35,525 nt of DNA from JAAYYM01 sp964483395 (GCA_964483395.1 CAZABT010000018.1:1-35525), one strand, 5' to 3'. Positions 1 through 7,912 are shown, counted from the first letter of the stretch. Translations and numbers: made by a program. The notes: generated by a model from the sequence alone, not told the origin.

Positions 1-9
1 TGACCGAAG

Positions 10-53
10 CGGTCTAAGGCGTGCAAACAGGCGCTTTAGACCGTTTTTGTTTT
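10..53 (+). terminator. Rho-independent terminator of an upstream gene
   Basis: Two 12-nt arms (10-21 and 32-43) pair along their full length with one G-T pair, around a 10-nt loop. A T-rich tail (TTTTTGTTTT, 44-53) follows. This is a textbook intrinsic terminator. It should end transcription of a plus-strand gene lying before the window, and it insulates the regulator promoter at 146-174. Confidence 0.85.
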
Positions 54-60
54 GGATTCA

Positions 61-136
61 GCAAGAGAATGGCATTTTGGTTTTGATCAAGAGAATGGCA
101 CATTTGTCAAGTGAATGTGTGTCAAGAAAATGACAC
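61..136 (+). repeat. Four degenerate direct repeats upstream of a promoter
   Basis: A motif close to TCAAGAGAATGGCAC occurs at 61-75, 87-101, 107-121 and 122-136, with start-to-start distances of 26, 20 and 15 bp. The last copy overlaps the left arm of the inverted repeat at 120-151. The position directly upstream of the -35 box suggests binding sites for a regulator, possibly the product of the gene at 422. That role is inference; the repeats are seen directly. Confidence 0.55.
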
Positions 137-151
137 TTTAGTTTCTTGACA
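120..151. promoter_or_regulatory. 10-bp perfect inverted repeat over the -35 box (probable operator)
   Basis: The arms TGTCAAGAAA (120-129) and TTTCTTGACA (142-151) are exact reverse complements. Their centres lie 22 bp apart, about two helical turns. The right arm contains the -35 hexamer TTGACA (146-151). A dimeric repressor bound here would block RNA polymerase. The binding protein is unknown; autoregulation by the downstream HTH protein is a guess. Confidence 0.6.
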
Positions 152-174
152 TGGTCAGCAAGGTGTGCTATCTT
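146..174 (+). promoter_or_regulatory. Sigma-A-type promoter of the HTH-ATPase-STAS regulator
   Basis: The -35 TTGACA (146-151), a 17-bp spacer and the -10 TATCTT (169-174), preceded by an extended -10 TG (166-167), form a good promoter. The predicted start is near 181, leaving a leader of about 240 nt that holds the whole 17-bp repeat array. Confidence 0.7.
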
Positions 175-225
175 GATATAAAGTTGTATATGAATAATTT
201 AAAGTGTAAAAAACATAAAATATAG

Positions 226-395
226 TTGAACTGGGTATTGAATTGAACTGGGTATTGAATTGAACTGGATATTGGATTGAACTGGGTATTGGATTGAACT
301 GGGTATTGAATTGAACTGGATATTGGACTGAACTGGGTATTGAATTGAATTGTGTATTGGATTAAATTGGATATTGGATTGAACCGGGTATTGGA
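226..395 (+). repeat. Minisatellite: ten 17-bp tandem repeats in a 5' leader
   Basis: Ten uninterrupted 17-bp units (starts 226, 243, 260, 277, 294, 311, 328, 345, 362, 379) follow the consensus TTGAACTGGGTATTGAA. Changes are mostly single transitions (GGG/GGA, TGAA/TGGA). A degenerate partial unit continues from 396 toward the ribosome binding site. Because 17 is not a multiple of 3 the array is not coding in any fixed frame. It lies between the promoter at 146-174 and the start codon at 422, so it should be transcribed as untranslated leader. Confidence 0.9.
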
Positions 396-421
396 ATTGA
401 GTTGGAAAGGGAGGGTTGTGG

Positions 422-1468
422 ATGTCATTTGATGAAACTAAGAGAACAGAAATTCAATTATATTTACTGAGCAGGATTGCTGCGGATGATTCTGAGTTTA
501 TGAAAACGGTAACGAAGCACTTCAATATTTCAGCAACCTCCGTAAAAAGATACCTGACCAAATGCATTGAAGATGGGATAGTTCAGGAGGATGAGGATCA
601 GCAGTGCGGGTATGCCCTGCGTTCGGAGCGATATAGATATCAGTGTGAACTCACAGGGGAGCCGCCGGAGGAGGATATTCTGTATTCTGAATGGATTGAA
701 CCGCATCTAAACCACCTGCCGGAGAATGTACAGGACATTTGGGCGTATACATGTATGGAGATGCTGAATAATGCAATTGAGCATTCTGAGGGAAGCACAT
801 TGTCAGTCAGCATACAACAGAACTATCTGTATACGGAAATCATGATTCGGGATAACGGCATCGGAATTTTTGAAAAGGTCAGAAGGCAGATCAGCGAAAA
901 TCTTTCCAGGGAGGCTTGTCAGGAGGATGTATTAGCAGAATTATACAAAGGAAAATTCACAACGGCAAAAGAGAAGCATTCGGGAGAGGGGATTTTCTTT
1001 TCTTCTAAAATGGTGGATCTGTTTGCGGAGAGTGCGGATGGTATGGTGTATATACGGGATGCCGGGACAGAACGGGTCATCAGGGACAGACTGCTGGCAT
1101 ATGCCATGAAGCTGAATGATGGCGGAACGCGGGTGCTCATGCGATTGTCTAATTTCAGTACACGAAAATCCCGGGAAGTATTTGATCAATATTCCGATGC
1201 AGAGGGCGGATTTTTTAAAACATATATTCCAATCAGCGATGCATGCCGGACGGAGCGCCCAATCGCAAGGTCACAGGCACGCAGACTGAACCGCAGACTG
1301 GAGGAATTCAAGGAGGCCGTGCTGGATTTTGCCAATGTAGAGTTCTGCGGACAGGGATTTGCCGATGAGATATTTCGCGTATTTCATACCGCACATCCGG
1401 AGGTAAAGCTGACGGTGAGCAATGCCAACGAAGATGTGACAAAGATGATTCGGCATGTTTCACGTTAG
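422..1468 (+). CDS. Regulator with HTH, GHKL ATPase and STAS-like (DUF4325) domains
   Basis: This 348-residue protein has three parts. Residues about 1-65 look like a winged or MarR-type HTH (FNISATSVKRYLTKC). Residues about 100-245 are a histidine-kinase-like ATPase with N-box EMLNNAIEH (113-121), G1 box DNGIGI (144-149) and G2 box HSGEGIFFSSKM (186-197), all intact. Residues about 285-345 resemble the STAS-like DUF4325 domain. No membrane segment or phospho-acceptor His domain is seen. ATG at 422 is preferred over an in-frame TTG at 416 because AAAGGGAGG (406-414) sits 7 nt upstream. It is monocistronic, separated from tig by a promoter. Function is unknown; an ATP-dependent transcription regulator or anti-sigma-like switch is inferred. 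Confidence 0.8.
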   Translation: MSFDETKRTEIQLYLLSRIAADDSEFMKTVTKHFNISATSVKRYLTKCIEDGIVQEDEDQQCGYALRSERYRYQCELTGEPPEEDILYSEWIEPHLNHLPENVQDIWAYTCMEMLNNAIEHSEGSTLSVSIQQNYLYTEIMIRDNGIGIFEKVRRQISENLSREACQEDVLAELYKGKFTTAKEKHSGEGIFFSSKMVDLFAESADGMVYIRDAGTERVIRDRLLAYAMKLNDGGTRVLMRLSNFSTRKSREVFDQYSDAEGGFFKTYIPISDACRTERPIARSQARRLNRRLEEFKEAVLDFANVEFCGQGFADEIFRVFHTAHPEVKLTVSNANEDVTKMIRHVSR

Positions 1469-1511
1469 GTTTCACTTTAGAGAATTTTCACTGGTATTTT
1501 ATAGGGGCCTA

Positions 1512-1520
1512 TGCTATAAT
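1512..1520 (+). promoter_or_regulatory. Extended -10 promoter of the tig-clpP-clpX unit
   Basis: TGCTATAAT gives a consensus -10 (1515-1520) with an extended TG (1512-1513). No good -35 is found at the right distance (TGGTAT at 1492-1497 is weak), so the extended -10 must carry the promoter. No CIRCE or CtsR-type heat-shock operator was found around it. Confidence 0.6.
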
Positions 1521-1590
1521 GTTAAAATGACTGTAAGCATGGGGATTTGTAGCATTTTTTCATGCATATAATATTAAGGAGGATTCACAA

Positions 1591-2982
1591 ATGGGTTTAC
1601 AGGTAGAAAAATTAGAAAAGAACATGGCGAAGCTTACAATCGAGGCTTCTGCAGAGGAACTGAGCAAGGCGATCGAGAAAGCTTACCAGAAAAATAAAAA
1701 TAAGATGAGCGTGCCCGGATTTAGAAAGGGCAAGGTTCCGCAGCAAATGCTTGAGAAGATGTATGGCGCAGAAATCTTTTATGAGGACGCGGCAAATATC
1801 CTGATTCCGGATGCTTATGAGAAGGCATTGTCAGAAGAAAAGGAGCTTGAAGTTGTATCACAGCCCAAGATCGATGTTGTACAGTTGGAAAAGGGAAAGA
1901 CCTTTATCTTTACCGCAGAGGTTGCTCTGAAGCCGGAAGTGGTACTTGGAAAATATAAGGGCGTGTCAGTCGAAAAGATGGATACAGAGGTTTCTGATGA
2001 TGAAGTTATGGCAGAAATCAATAAGGAAAGAGAAAGCAATGGCAGAACCATTAGTGTAGAAGACCGTGCGGTTAAGGACGGTGATATGACAGTCATTGAT
2101 TTTGAGGGATTTGTAGACGGCGTTGCTTTTGACGGCGGCAAGGGTGAAAATTATCCTTTAACAATCGGTTCCAATGCATTTATTCCGGGCTTTGAGGCTC
2201 AACTGATCGGTGCGAAGCTGAATGAGGAAATGGAAGTCAATGTAACTTTCCCAGAGGAATATCAGGCAGAGGAATTAGCAGGAAAGCCTGCAATGTTCAA
2301 GTGTACTGTTAAGGAAATCAAGGAGAAGGAACTTCCTGAGCTGGACGATGAATTTGCGAGCGAAGTATCCGAATTTGATACATTAGAGGAGTACAAGGCT
2401 GACGTTAAGAAGAACATAGGCGAGAGAAAAGAGAAGGAAGCAAAGAATCAGAAGGAAGATGCTGTGATTGAGGCGATTATCGCAGATTCCAAGATGGATA
2501 TACCTGAGCCGATGCTGGAGACACAGACCAGACAGATGGCAGAAGATTATGCACAGAGACTGCAGCAGCAGGGCCTTTCTTTGGAGCAGTATTTCCAGTT
2601 CACAGGTCTGACAGGAGAGAAATTCCTTGAGCAGATGAAGCCTGCAGCAGAAAAGCGTATCCAGAGCAGACTGGTGCTTGAAGCAATCGTAAAGGCTGAG
2701 GACATTAAGGTGACAGATGAAGAATTTGCTGCAGAGCTGGAGAAGATGGCCGGCATGTATCAGATGGAAGTGGATAAACTGAAGGATATCATCGGCGATT
2801 ATGAGAAAGAGCAGATTACAACAGATATCGCAATCCAGAAGGCAGTTGAGCTGATTGTAGAGGAAGCAAAAGAAAGCAAGGCAGCTAAGAAGGCAGCACC
2901 AAAGAAGGAAAGTGCGGCAAAGGACGAGAAAGATACAGTGAAGAAAGCAGCACCAAAGAAGGCTGCAAAAAAGGAAGATTAA
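1591..2982 (+). CDS. tig: Trigger factor, ribosome-associated chaperone and prolyl isomerase
   Basis: Trigger factor docks at the ribosome exit tunnel and shields new chains. The ribosome-binding signature GFRKGKVP is at residues 43-50. An FKBP-type isomerase domain covers about residues 150-240 (motifs VIDFEGFVDG and FIPGFE), followed by the long alpha-helical chaperone region. The protein has 463 residues against about 430 for typical members. The excess is a C-terminal tail from about residue 426, rich in Lys and Ala, with two AAPKK motifs. The start is supported by AAGGAGG (1576-1582), 8 nt from the ATG. It is followed after 30 nt by clpP, the usual order in Firmicutes. Confidence 0.97.
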   Translation: MGLQVEKLEKNMAKLTIEASAEELSKAIEKAYQKNKNKMSVPGFRKGKVPQQMLEKMYGAEIFYEDAANILIPDAYEKALSEEKELEVVSQPKIDVVQLEKGKTFIFTAEVALKPEVVLGKYKGVSVEKMDTEVSDDEVMAEINKERESNGRTISVEDRAVKDGDMTVIDFEGFVDGVAFDGGKGENYPLTIGSNAFIPGFEAQLIGAKLNEEMEVNVTFPEEYQAEELAGKPAMFKCTVKEIKEKELPELDDEFASEVSEFDTLEEYKADVKKNIGERKEKEAKNQKEDAVIEAIIADSKMDIPEPMLETQTRQMAEDYAQRLQQQGLSLEQYFQFTGLTGEKFLEQMKPAAEKRIQSRLVLEAIVKAEDIKVTDEEFAAELEKMAGMYQMEVDKLKDIIGDYEKEQITTDIAIQKAVELIVEEAKESKAAKKAAPKKESAAKDEKDTVKKAAPKKAAKKED

Positions 2983-3012
2983 TCAGAAACAGATCAGAAA
3001 GAAGGAAGCAGT

Positions 3013-3606
3013 ATGAGTTTAGTACCTTATGTCATTGAACAGACCAGTCGCGGAGAACGTTCTTACGACATTTATTCCAGATTATTAAAAGAAAGAATCA
3101 TCTTTCTTGGAGAAGAAGTCACGGATGCAGTGGCCAGCGTTGTGGTAGCACAGCTGCTGTTTCTTGAAGCAGAGGATCCGGAGAAGGATATCCATCTCTA
3201 CATCAATAGTCCCGGTGGCTCGGTCAGTGCCGGATTCGCAATTTATGATACGATGAATTATATTAAGTGTGATGTATCAACGATGTGCCTCGGTATGGCA
3301 GCTAGCTTTGGCGCATTCCTGCTTGCAGGCGGAGCGAAAGGTAAGAGACTGGCTCTTCCAAATGCAGAGATTATGATTCACCAGCCGCTTGGCGGAGCTA
3401 AGGGTCAGGAAACGGAAATCCAGATTGCAGCAGCGCATATGGCAAAGACAAAGGCTTTGTTGAATCAAATATTGGCAGAGAATACAGGAAAATCAATCGA
3501 AGAGATTGCAAAGGCAACAGACAGAGATAACTGGATGTCTGCACAGGAGGCAATGGATTACGGTTTGATTGACAGTGTAGTAACAAACAGAGGGGTAGAA
3601 AAGTAA
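3013..3606 (+). CDS. clpP: ATP-dependent Clp protease proteolytic subunit
   Basis: ClpP forms the double-heptameric serine protease chamber that works with ClpX or ClpC. The catalytic triad is complete: Ser98 in GMAASFGAF, His123 in MIHQPLGG and Asp172 in DRDNW. The 197-residue length is normal. A GAAGGAAG ribosome binding site (3001-3008) lies just before the ATG. The gene sits between tig and clpX, with 3 nt separating it from clpX, so all three are almost certainly co-transcribed. No degradation substrate can be inferred from the sequence. Confidence 0.98.
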   Translation: MSLVPYVIEQTSRGERSYDIYSRLLKERIIFLGEEVTDAVASVVVAQLLFLEAEDPEKDIHLYINSPGGSVSAGFAIYDTMNYIKCDVSTMCLGMAASFGAFLLAGGAKGKRLALPNAEIMIHQPLGGAKGQETEIQIAAAHMAKTKALLNQILAENTGKSIEEIAKATDRDNWMSAQEAMDYGLIDSVVTNRGVEK

Positions 3607-3609
3607 AAT

Positions 3610-4869
3610 ATGATGTCAGGTAAGGGTAATGACGATAAGATAAGATGTTCCTTTTGCAACAAGACACAGGATCAGGTTCGTAAGCTGATTGCAGGACCAA
3701 ATGGTGCATACATTTGCGATGAATGTGTGGATATCTGTATGGATATCATTGAAGAGGAATACGAGCAGGACGAGCATCCGGAGAAGGAGATGGATATTAA
3801 TCTTCTCAAGCCGCAGGAAATCAAAGCATTTTTGGATGATTATGTGATCGGACAGGATGAGGCAAAAAAGGTATTGTCGGTTGCAGTATACAATCATTAT
3901 AAGAGAGTGACGGCGGGCAAGGATCTGGATGTGGAGCTGCAGAAAAGCAATATTATCATGTTGGGACCGACAGGCTGCGGAAAGACGCTGTTGGCACAAA
4001 CGCTGGCAAAGATCATCAATGTTCCGTTTGCGATTGCAGATGCAACAGCTCTGACGGAAGCAGGCTATGTCGGTGAGGATGTTGAAAATATATTGCTGAA
4101 AATCATTCAGGCAGCGGATTATGACATTGAGCGAGCACAATATGGTATCATCTATATTGATGAGATCGACAAGATCACACGGAAAGGTGAAAATGTATCT
4201 ATTACCCGTGATGTGTCCGGTGAAGGTGTGCAGCAGGCATTGTTAAAGATTCTGGAGGGTACGGTTGCAAGTGTTCCGCCACAGGGTGGCAGAAAGCATC
4301 CGCATCAGGAATTGCTTCAGATTGACACGACCAATATTCTCTTTATCTGCGGCGGTGCATTTGAAGGACTTGACAAGATCATTGAAGCGAGACTGGATAA
4401 GAAATCCATTGGTTTCAACGCGGAGATCAAGGACAAGAAACAGACGGAAATCGGTGTACTCCTGCAGCAGGTGATGCCGGAGGATCTGACGAAGTTTGGA
4501 CTGATACCGGAGTTTGTAGGGCGTGTGCCCATTAATGTGTCTTTGGCGGCACTGGATAGAGATGCGCTGATTCGTATTCTGCGGGAACCCAAGAATGCAA
4601 TCACGAAGCAGTATAAGAAAATGTTTGAAATGGATGATGTGAAGCTGACCTTTGAGCCGGAAGCGATAGAGTTGATTGCGGAAAAGGCTCTGAAGAGAAA
4701 AACAGGTGCAAGAGGCCTTCGCTCCATCATGGAAAAGCTGATGCTTGACCTGATGTATGAGATTCCATCGGATGATACGATTGAAAGCTGCGTGATTACC
4801 AAGGAAACCGTAGAAGGGACAAGTGGTCCGTTGATTGCGCATGAAGAAAGAATGAAGGAAGCAAAATAA
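3610..4869 (+). CDS. clpX: ATP-dependent Clp protease ATPase subunit ClpX
   Basis: This AAA+ unfoldase feeds proteins to ClpP. The N-terminal zinc-binding domain has four Cys (13, 16, 36, 39). Walker A GPTGCGKT is at 119-126, the pore-loop GYVG at 152-155, Walker B IIYIDEID at 180-187, and the ClpP-docking IGF loop at 267-269. The total length of 419 residues is normal. Two ATG codons lie in tandem at 3610 and 3613; either may be the start. An AGAGGGG element (3589-3595) inside the end of clpP is somewhat far upstream, so translation may be coupled to clpP. Confidence 0.98.
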   Translation: MMSGKGNDDKIRCSFCNKTQDQVRKLIAGPNGAYICDECVDICMDIIEEEYEQDEHPEKEMDINLLKPQEIKAFLDDYVIGQDEAKKVLSVAVYNHYKRVTAGKDLDVELQKSNIIMLGPTGCGKTLLAQTLAKIINVPFAIADATALTEAGYVGEDVENILLKIIQAADYDIERAQYGIIYIDEIDKITRKGENVSITRDVSGEGVQQALLKILEGTVASVPPQGGRKHPHQELLQIDTTNILFICGGAFEGLDKIIEARLDKKSIGFNAEIKDKKQTEIGVLLQQVMPEDLTKFGLIPEFVGRVPINVSLAALDRDALIRILREPKNAITKQYKKMFEMDDVKLTFEPEAIELIAEKALKRKTGARGLRSIMEKLMLDLMYEIPSDDTIESCVITKETVEGTSGPLIAHEERMKEAK

Positions 4870-4885
4870 CCACATATGTGATACA

Positions 4886-4909
4886 AGCGCCACCTGCAAT
4901 GGTGGCGCT
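4886..4909 (+). other. Perfect hairpin in the clpX-lon gap, without a T tract
   Basis: AGCGCCACC (4886-4894) and GGTGGCGCT (4901-4909) pair perfectly around a 6-nt loop. No run of T follows, so it is not a standard intrinsic terminator. A second stem, CTATCC (4914-4919) with GGATAG (4930-4935), follows directly. Together they could be an mRNA processing or stabilising element that sets the ClpX to Lon ratio; this is inference. Confidence 0.6.
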
Positions 4910-4970
4910 ATGTCTATCCGAAGTATACAGGATAGCAGGAATATATGGATGATATGGGAGAACAGGGCGG

Positions 4971-7280
4971 ATGAGAAGTATAAAGAAGACATTGCCGGCG
5001 GTTGCATTGCGTGGACTTACATTTCTGCCGGGTATGATTGTACATTTTGATATTGACAGGGATAAGTCTATCCATGCCGTGGAAAGAGCCATGGTAAAGG
5101 ATCAGACTCTTTTTCTCGTGAAACAGAAACAGACAGAGGTTACAGAGCCGATGCTTGAGGATCTGCATACAGTTGGAACGATTGCGCAGATCAAACAGGT
5201 TTTGAAGCTGCCCAACCATGTCGTACGTGTACTGGTAGAGGCGCAGGTAAGGGCAGAGCTTCTTTCTGTCGAGGACGAGGATGCCTGTCTGATGACTGTT
5301 GTAAGAACCTACGGAAAGCCTAAGACGGAACCAGATGAAGCGGAAAGAGCGGCCATGACGGGAACCCTGAAGGATCTGATGGCACAATATCTGAAATTCA
5401 ATCCGCGTATTGGCAAGACAATAGAGCGTCAGTTTGAGGAAGCCAAAAACATTGGGGCACTGGTAGATTTTATTTCCATCAATCTTCCGATGGAGGTTGA
5501 TGCAAGACAGGCATTGCTGGAAGCAATTGATGAAAGGGAACGTTTCAACGAACTGATTACGGTTTTGATGAATGATCTGGAAATTATGAACATCAGAAAG
5601 GGCATTCAGGAACAGGTTAAGGAACGTGTTGAAAAAAATCAAAAAGAATATTTACTGCGTGAGCAGTTACAGTATATCAGGGAAGAACTGGGCGAGGATA
5701 ATGCATTATCGGATGCCGATCGTTATGAGGAGTCACTGAAGAAGCTGCGTGCATCGGCAGAGGTGAAGGAGAAGCTGGAGAAGGAGATATCGAGATTCAG
5801 ACAGATATCCACCAATTCCTCTGAGAGTGCCGTGTCAAGAGGGTACATTGAGACTTTACTGGATATGCCGTGGAGCAAGGTATCAAGGGATAATAAAGAT
5901 ATTCGTAATGCAGAGAAAATTCTGAACGAGGATCATTACGGACTGGAAAAGGTCAAGGAGAGGATGCTGGAGTTTTTGGCTGTCCGAAATCTGACCAGAA
6001 AAGGAAACAGTCCGATCATCTGTCTGGTGGGTCCTCCGGGAACAGGCAAGACCTCCATTGCAAAGTCGGTGGCAAGGGCGCTTGGCAAGAAATATGTCCG
6101 TATTTCTTTGGGTGGAGTACGGGATGAGGCTGAAATTCGCGGACACAGAAAAACATATGTCGGCGCAATGCCCGGACGCATTGCAACAGGCTTAAAGCAT
6201 GCAGGGGTCAAGAATCCCTTGATTTTGCTGGATGAGATTGACAAAATGAGCAAGGATTATAAGGGAGATACTGCATCTGCACTGCTTGAGGTGCTGGATT
6301 CAGAGCAGAATGAGAAATTCCGTGATCATTATATAGAAGTGCCAATCGATCTGTCAGAGGTGTTGTTTATAGCAACGGCCAATTCTGTTGCAGATATTCC
6401 AAGACCATTGCTGGACAGAATGGAACTGATTGAAGTTACCAGCTATACGGAAAATGAAAAGGTGCATATTGCCAAGGAGCATCTGCTGAAAAAACAGATG
6501 GAACGCCATGGCATCAAGCCGGGACAGCTGATTGTACAGGACAAGGCACTGGAGCGGATCGCGCGGAACTATACGAAAGAAGCCGGTGTCAGACAGCTGG
6601 AACGAAAGCTGGGAGAGATATGCCGTAAGACGGCACGTGAGATCTGGCAGAATCATAAGAAGCAGATACGCGTGACAGAAAGCAATCTGGAGAAATATCT
6701 CGGCAAGGAGAGATACCAGTATGATATGGCAAATGAAACAGATGAGATTGGTATCGTAAGAGGACTTGCATGGACGAGTGTGGGTGGAGATACCCTGCAG
6801 ATCGAGGTGAACATCATGCCCGGCAAGGGTGAACTGCTGCTGACGGGACAGCTCGGAGATGTGATGAAGGAGTCTGCGCAAACCGGCATCAGCTATATCC
6901 GTTCCATCAGTCCAAACTATAAGATTGCAAATGACTATTTTAAGAAGCATGATTTTCACATTCATATTCCACAGGGGTCAGTTCCGAAGGATGGTCCGAG
7001 TGCGGGCATCACAATGGCAACGGCACTTTTTTCTGCAATTACGGAAAAGCCTGTCAAGGCAAGCGTGGCAATGACAGGAGAAATCACTCTGCGAGGCAGG
7101 GTGCTGCCGATCGGCGGACTGAAGGAAAAGATACTGGCGGCGAAAAATGCCGGAATCAAGACGGTGCTGGTGCCTAAGAAAAATGAACGTGACATTGAAG
7201 AAATTGCGGACGAAATCAAACAGGGACTTCGGATTGTCTACGTGGAGACAATGGACGATGTTATGAAGGAAGCATTATGA
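4971..7280 (+). CDS. lon: ATP-dependent protease Lon (LonA)
   Basis: Lon degrades misfolded and some regulatory proteins in the cytoplasm. The 769-residue protein has an N-terminal substrate-binding domain (about 1-210), a coiled region (RVEKNQKEYLLREQL), the AAA+ module with Walker A GPPGTGKT at 354-361 and Walker B LILLDEIDK, and the C-terminal peptidase domain. The catalytic dyad is Ser677 (PKDGPSAG) and Lys720 (GGLKEK), with the 43-residue spacing seen in known LonA proteases. GGGAG lies about 11 nt before the ATG. The stop overlaps the start of engB in ATGA, which implies translational coupling. Confidence 0.97.
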   Translation: MRSIKKTLPAVALRGLTFLPGMIVHFDIDRDKSIHAVERAMVKDQTLFLVKQKQTEVTEPMLEDLHTVGTIAQIKQVLKLPNHVVRVLVEAQVRAELLSVEDEDACLMTVVRTYGKPKTEPDEAERAAMTGTLKDLMAQYLKFNPRIGKTIERQFEEAKNIGALVDFISINLPMEVDARQALLEAIDERERFNELITVLMNDLEIMNIRKGIQEQVKERVEKNQKEYLLREQLQYIREELGEDNALSDADRYEESLKKLRASAEVKEKLEKEISRFRQISTNSSESAVSRGYIETLLDMPWSKVSRDNKDIRNAEKILNEDHYGLEKVKERMLEFLAVRNLTRKGNSPIICLVGPPGTGKTSIAKSVARALGKKYVRISLGGVRDEAEIRGHRKTYVGAMPGRIATGLKHAGVKNPLILLDEIDKMSKDYKGDTASALLEVLDSEQNEKFRDHYIEVPIDLSEVLFIATANSVADIPRPLLDRMELIEVTSYTENEKVHIAKEHLLKKQMERHGIKPGQLIVQDKALERIARNYTKEAGVRQLERKLGEICRKTAREIWQNHKKQIRVTESNLEKYLGKERYQYDMANETDEIGIVRGLAWTSVGGDTLQIEVNIMPGKGELLLTGQLGDVMKESAQTGISYIRSISPNYKIANDYFKKHDFHIHIPQGSVPKDGPSAGITMATALFSAITEKPVKASVAMTGEITLRGRVLPIGGLKEKILAAKNAGIKTVLVPKKNERDIEEIADEIKQGLRIVYVETMDDVMKEAL

Positions 7281-7912
7281 AAATCAGAAATGTAAATTTG
7301 GAAACGGTATGCGGAGTGACCAGTACCTTTCCTGAAAATGTATATCCAGAGATAGCCTTTGCCGGTAAAAGCAATGTCGGCAAATCTTCTCTGATCAATG
7401 CACTGATGAACCGTAAGGCGCTGGCTAGAACGTCTGCTCAGCCGGGTAAGACACAAACCATTAATTATTATCGGATTGATGCCATCGGAGAACAGCCGGA
7501 GGAGTCGGGTGAGGTTCAAAAATATGATATGTATTTTGTGGATCTGCCGGGCTATGGTTATGCGAAGGCTTCCGCCGCCAGCGTAGAGCAGTGGGGCAGG
7601 ATGATTGAGAAGTACCTTCACACTTCTCAACAGCTGAAGGCGGTCTTTCTGCTGATTGATATTCGTCATGATCCGTCTGCCAATGACAGGAAGATGTATG
7701 ACTGGATACTGCACAATGGATATCGTCCGATCATTATAGCGACCAAGGCTGATAAGATCAATCGCAGCCAGCTTGCTAAGCAAATTAAAACGATCAAGAA
7801 TACACTGACCGCGGAGAGCGGAACTGTTGTCATTCCATTCTCTGCGACCTCAAAGCAAGGGAGAGATGAAATCTATGAGACCATCGATAAAATACTGGAA
7901 GATCACGCTTAA
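7277..7912 (+). CDS. engB: Ribosome biogenesis GTPase EngB (YsxC/YihA)
   Basis: EngB is an essential small GTPase needed for late assembly of the large ribosomal subunit. The 211-residue protein carries G1 GKSNVGKSS (30-38), the G2 Thr region GKTQT (57-61), G3 DLPGYGYA (89-96), G4 TKAD (156-159) and a G5-like FSATSK near 195. A short acidic insertion (GEQPEESGEVQK, 71-82) sits between G2 and G3, making that loop longer than in Bacillus subtilis YsxC as I recall it. The start overlaps the lon stop by 4 nt, and AAGGAAG precedes it. The lon-engB order is usual in Firmicutes. Confidence 0.95.
   Translation: MKIRNVNLETVCGVTSTFPENVYPEIAFAGKSNVGKSSLINALMNRKALARTSAQPGKTQTINYYRIDAIGEQPEESGEVQKYDMYFVDLPGYGYAKASAASVEQWGRMIEKYLHTSQQLKAVFLLIDIRHDPSANDRKMYDWILHNGYRPIIIATKADKINRSQLAKQIKTIKNTLTAESGTVVIPFSATSKQGRDEIYETIDKILEDHA

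Noticed and set aside
226..395. CRISPR array
   Set aside because: The 17-bp units are directly abutting with no unique spacers, and no cas genes are nearby. The 13-bp array at 22508-22611 fails for the same reason.
168..428. Minus-strand open frame across the 17-bp array, predicting a repetitive NTQFNPISS-like protein
   Set aside because: It arises because the repeat lacks stop codons in three frames (17 x 3 = 51 nt period). It has no ribosome binding site and lies opposite the promoter and leader of the regulator gene.
1469..1590. CIRCE or CtsR heat-shock operator before tig-clpP
   Set aside because: Neither the TTAGCACTC inverted repeat nor the GGTCAAA direct repeat is present in this gap or in the clpX-lon gap.
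4243..5642. Long minus-strand open frames opposite clpX and lon
   Set aside because: They lie wholly across strongly conserved plus-strand genes, encode no recognisable domain and lack ribosome binding sites; they are frame shadows.
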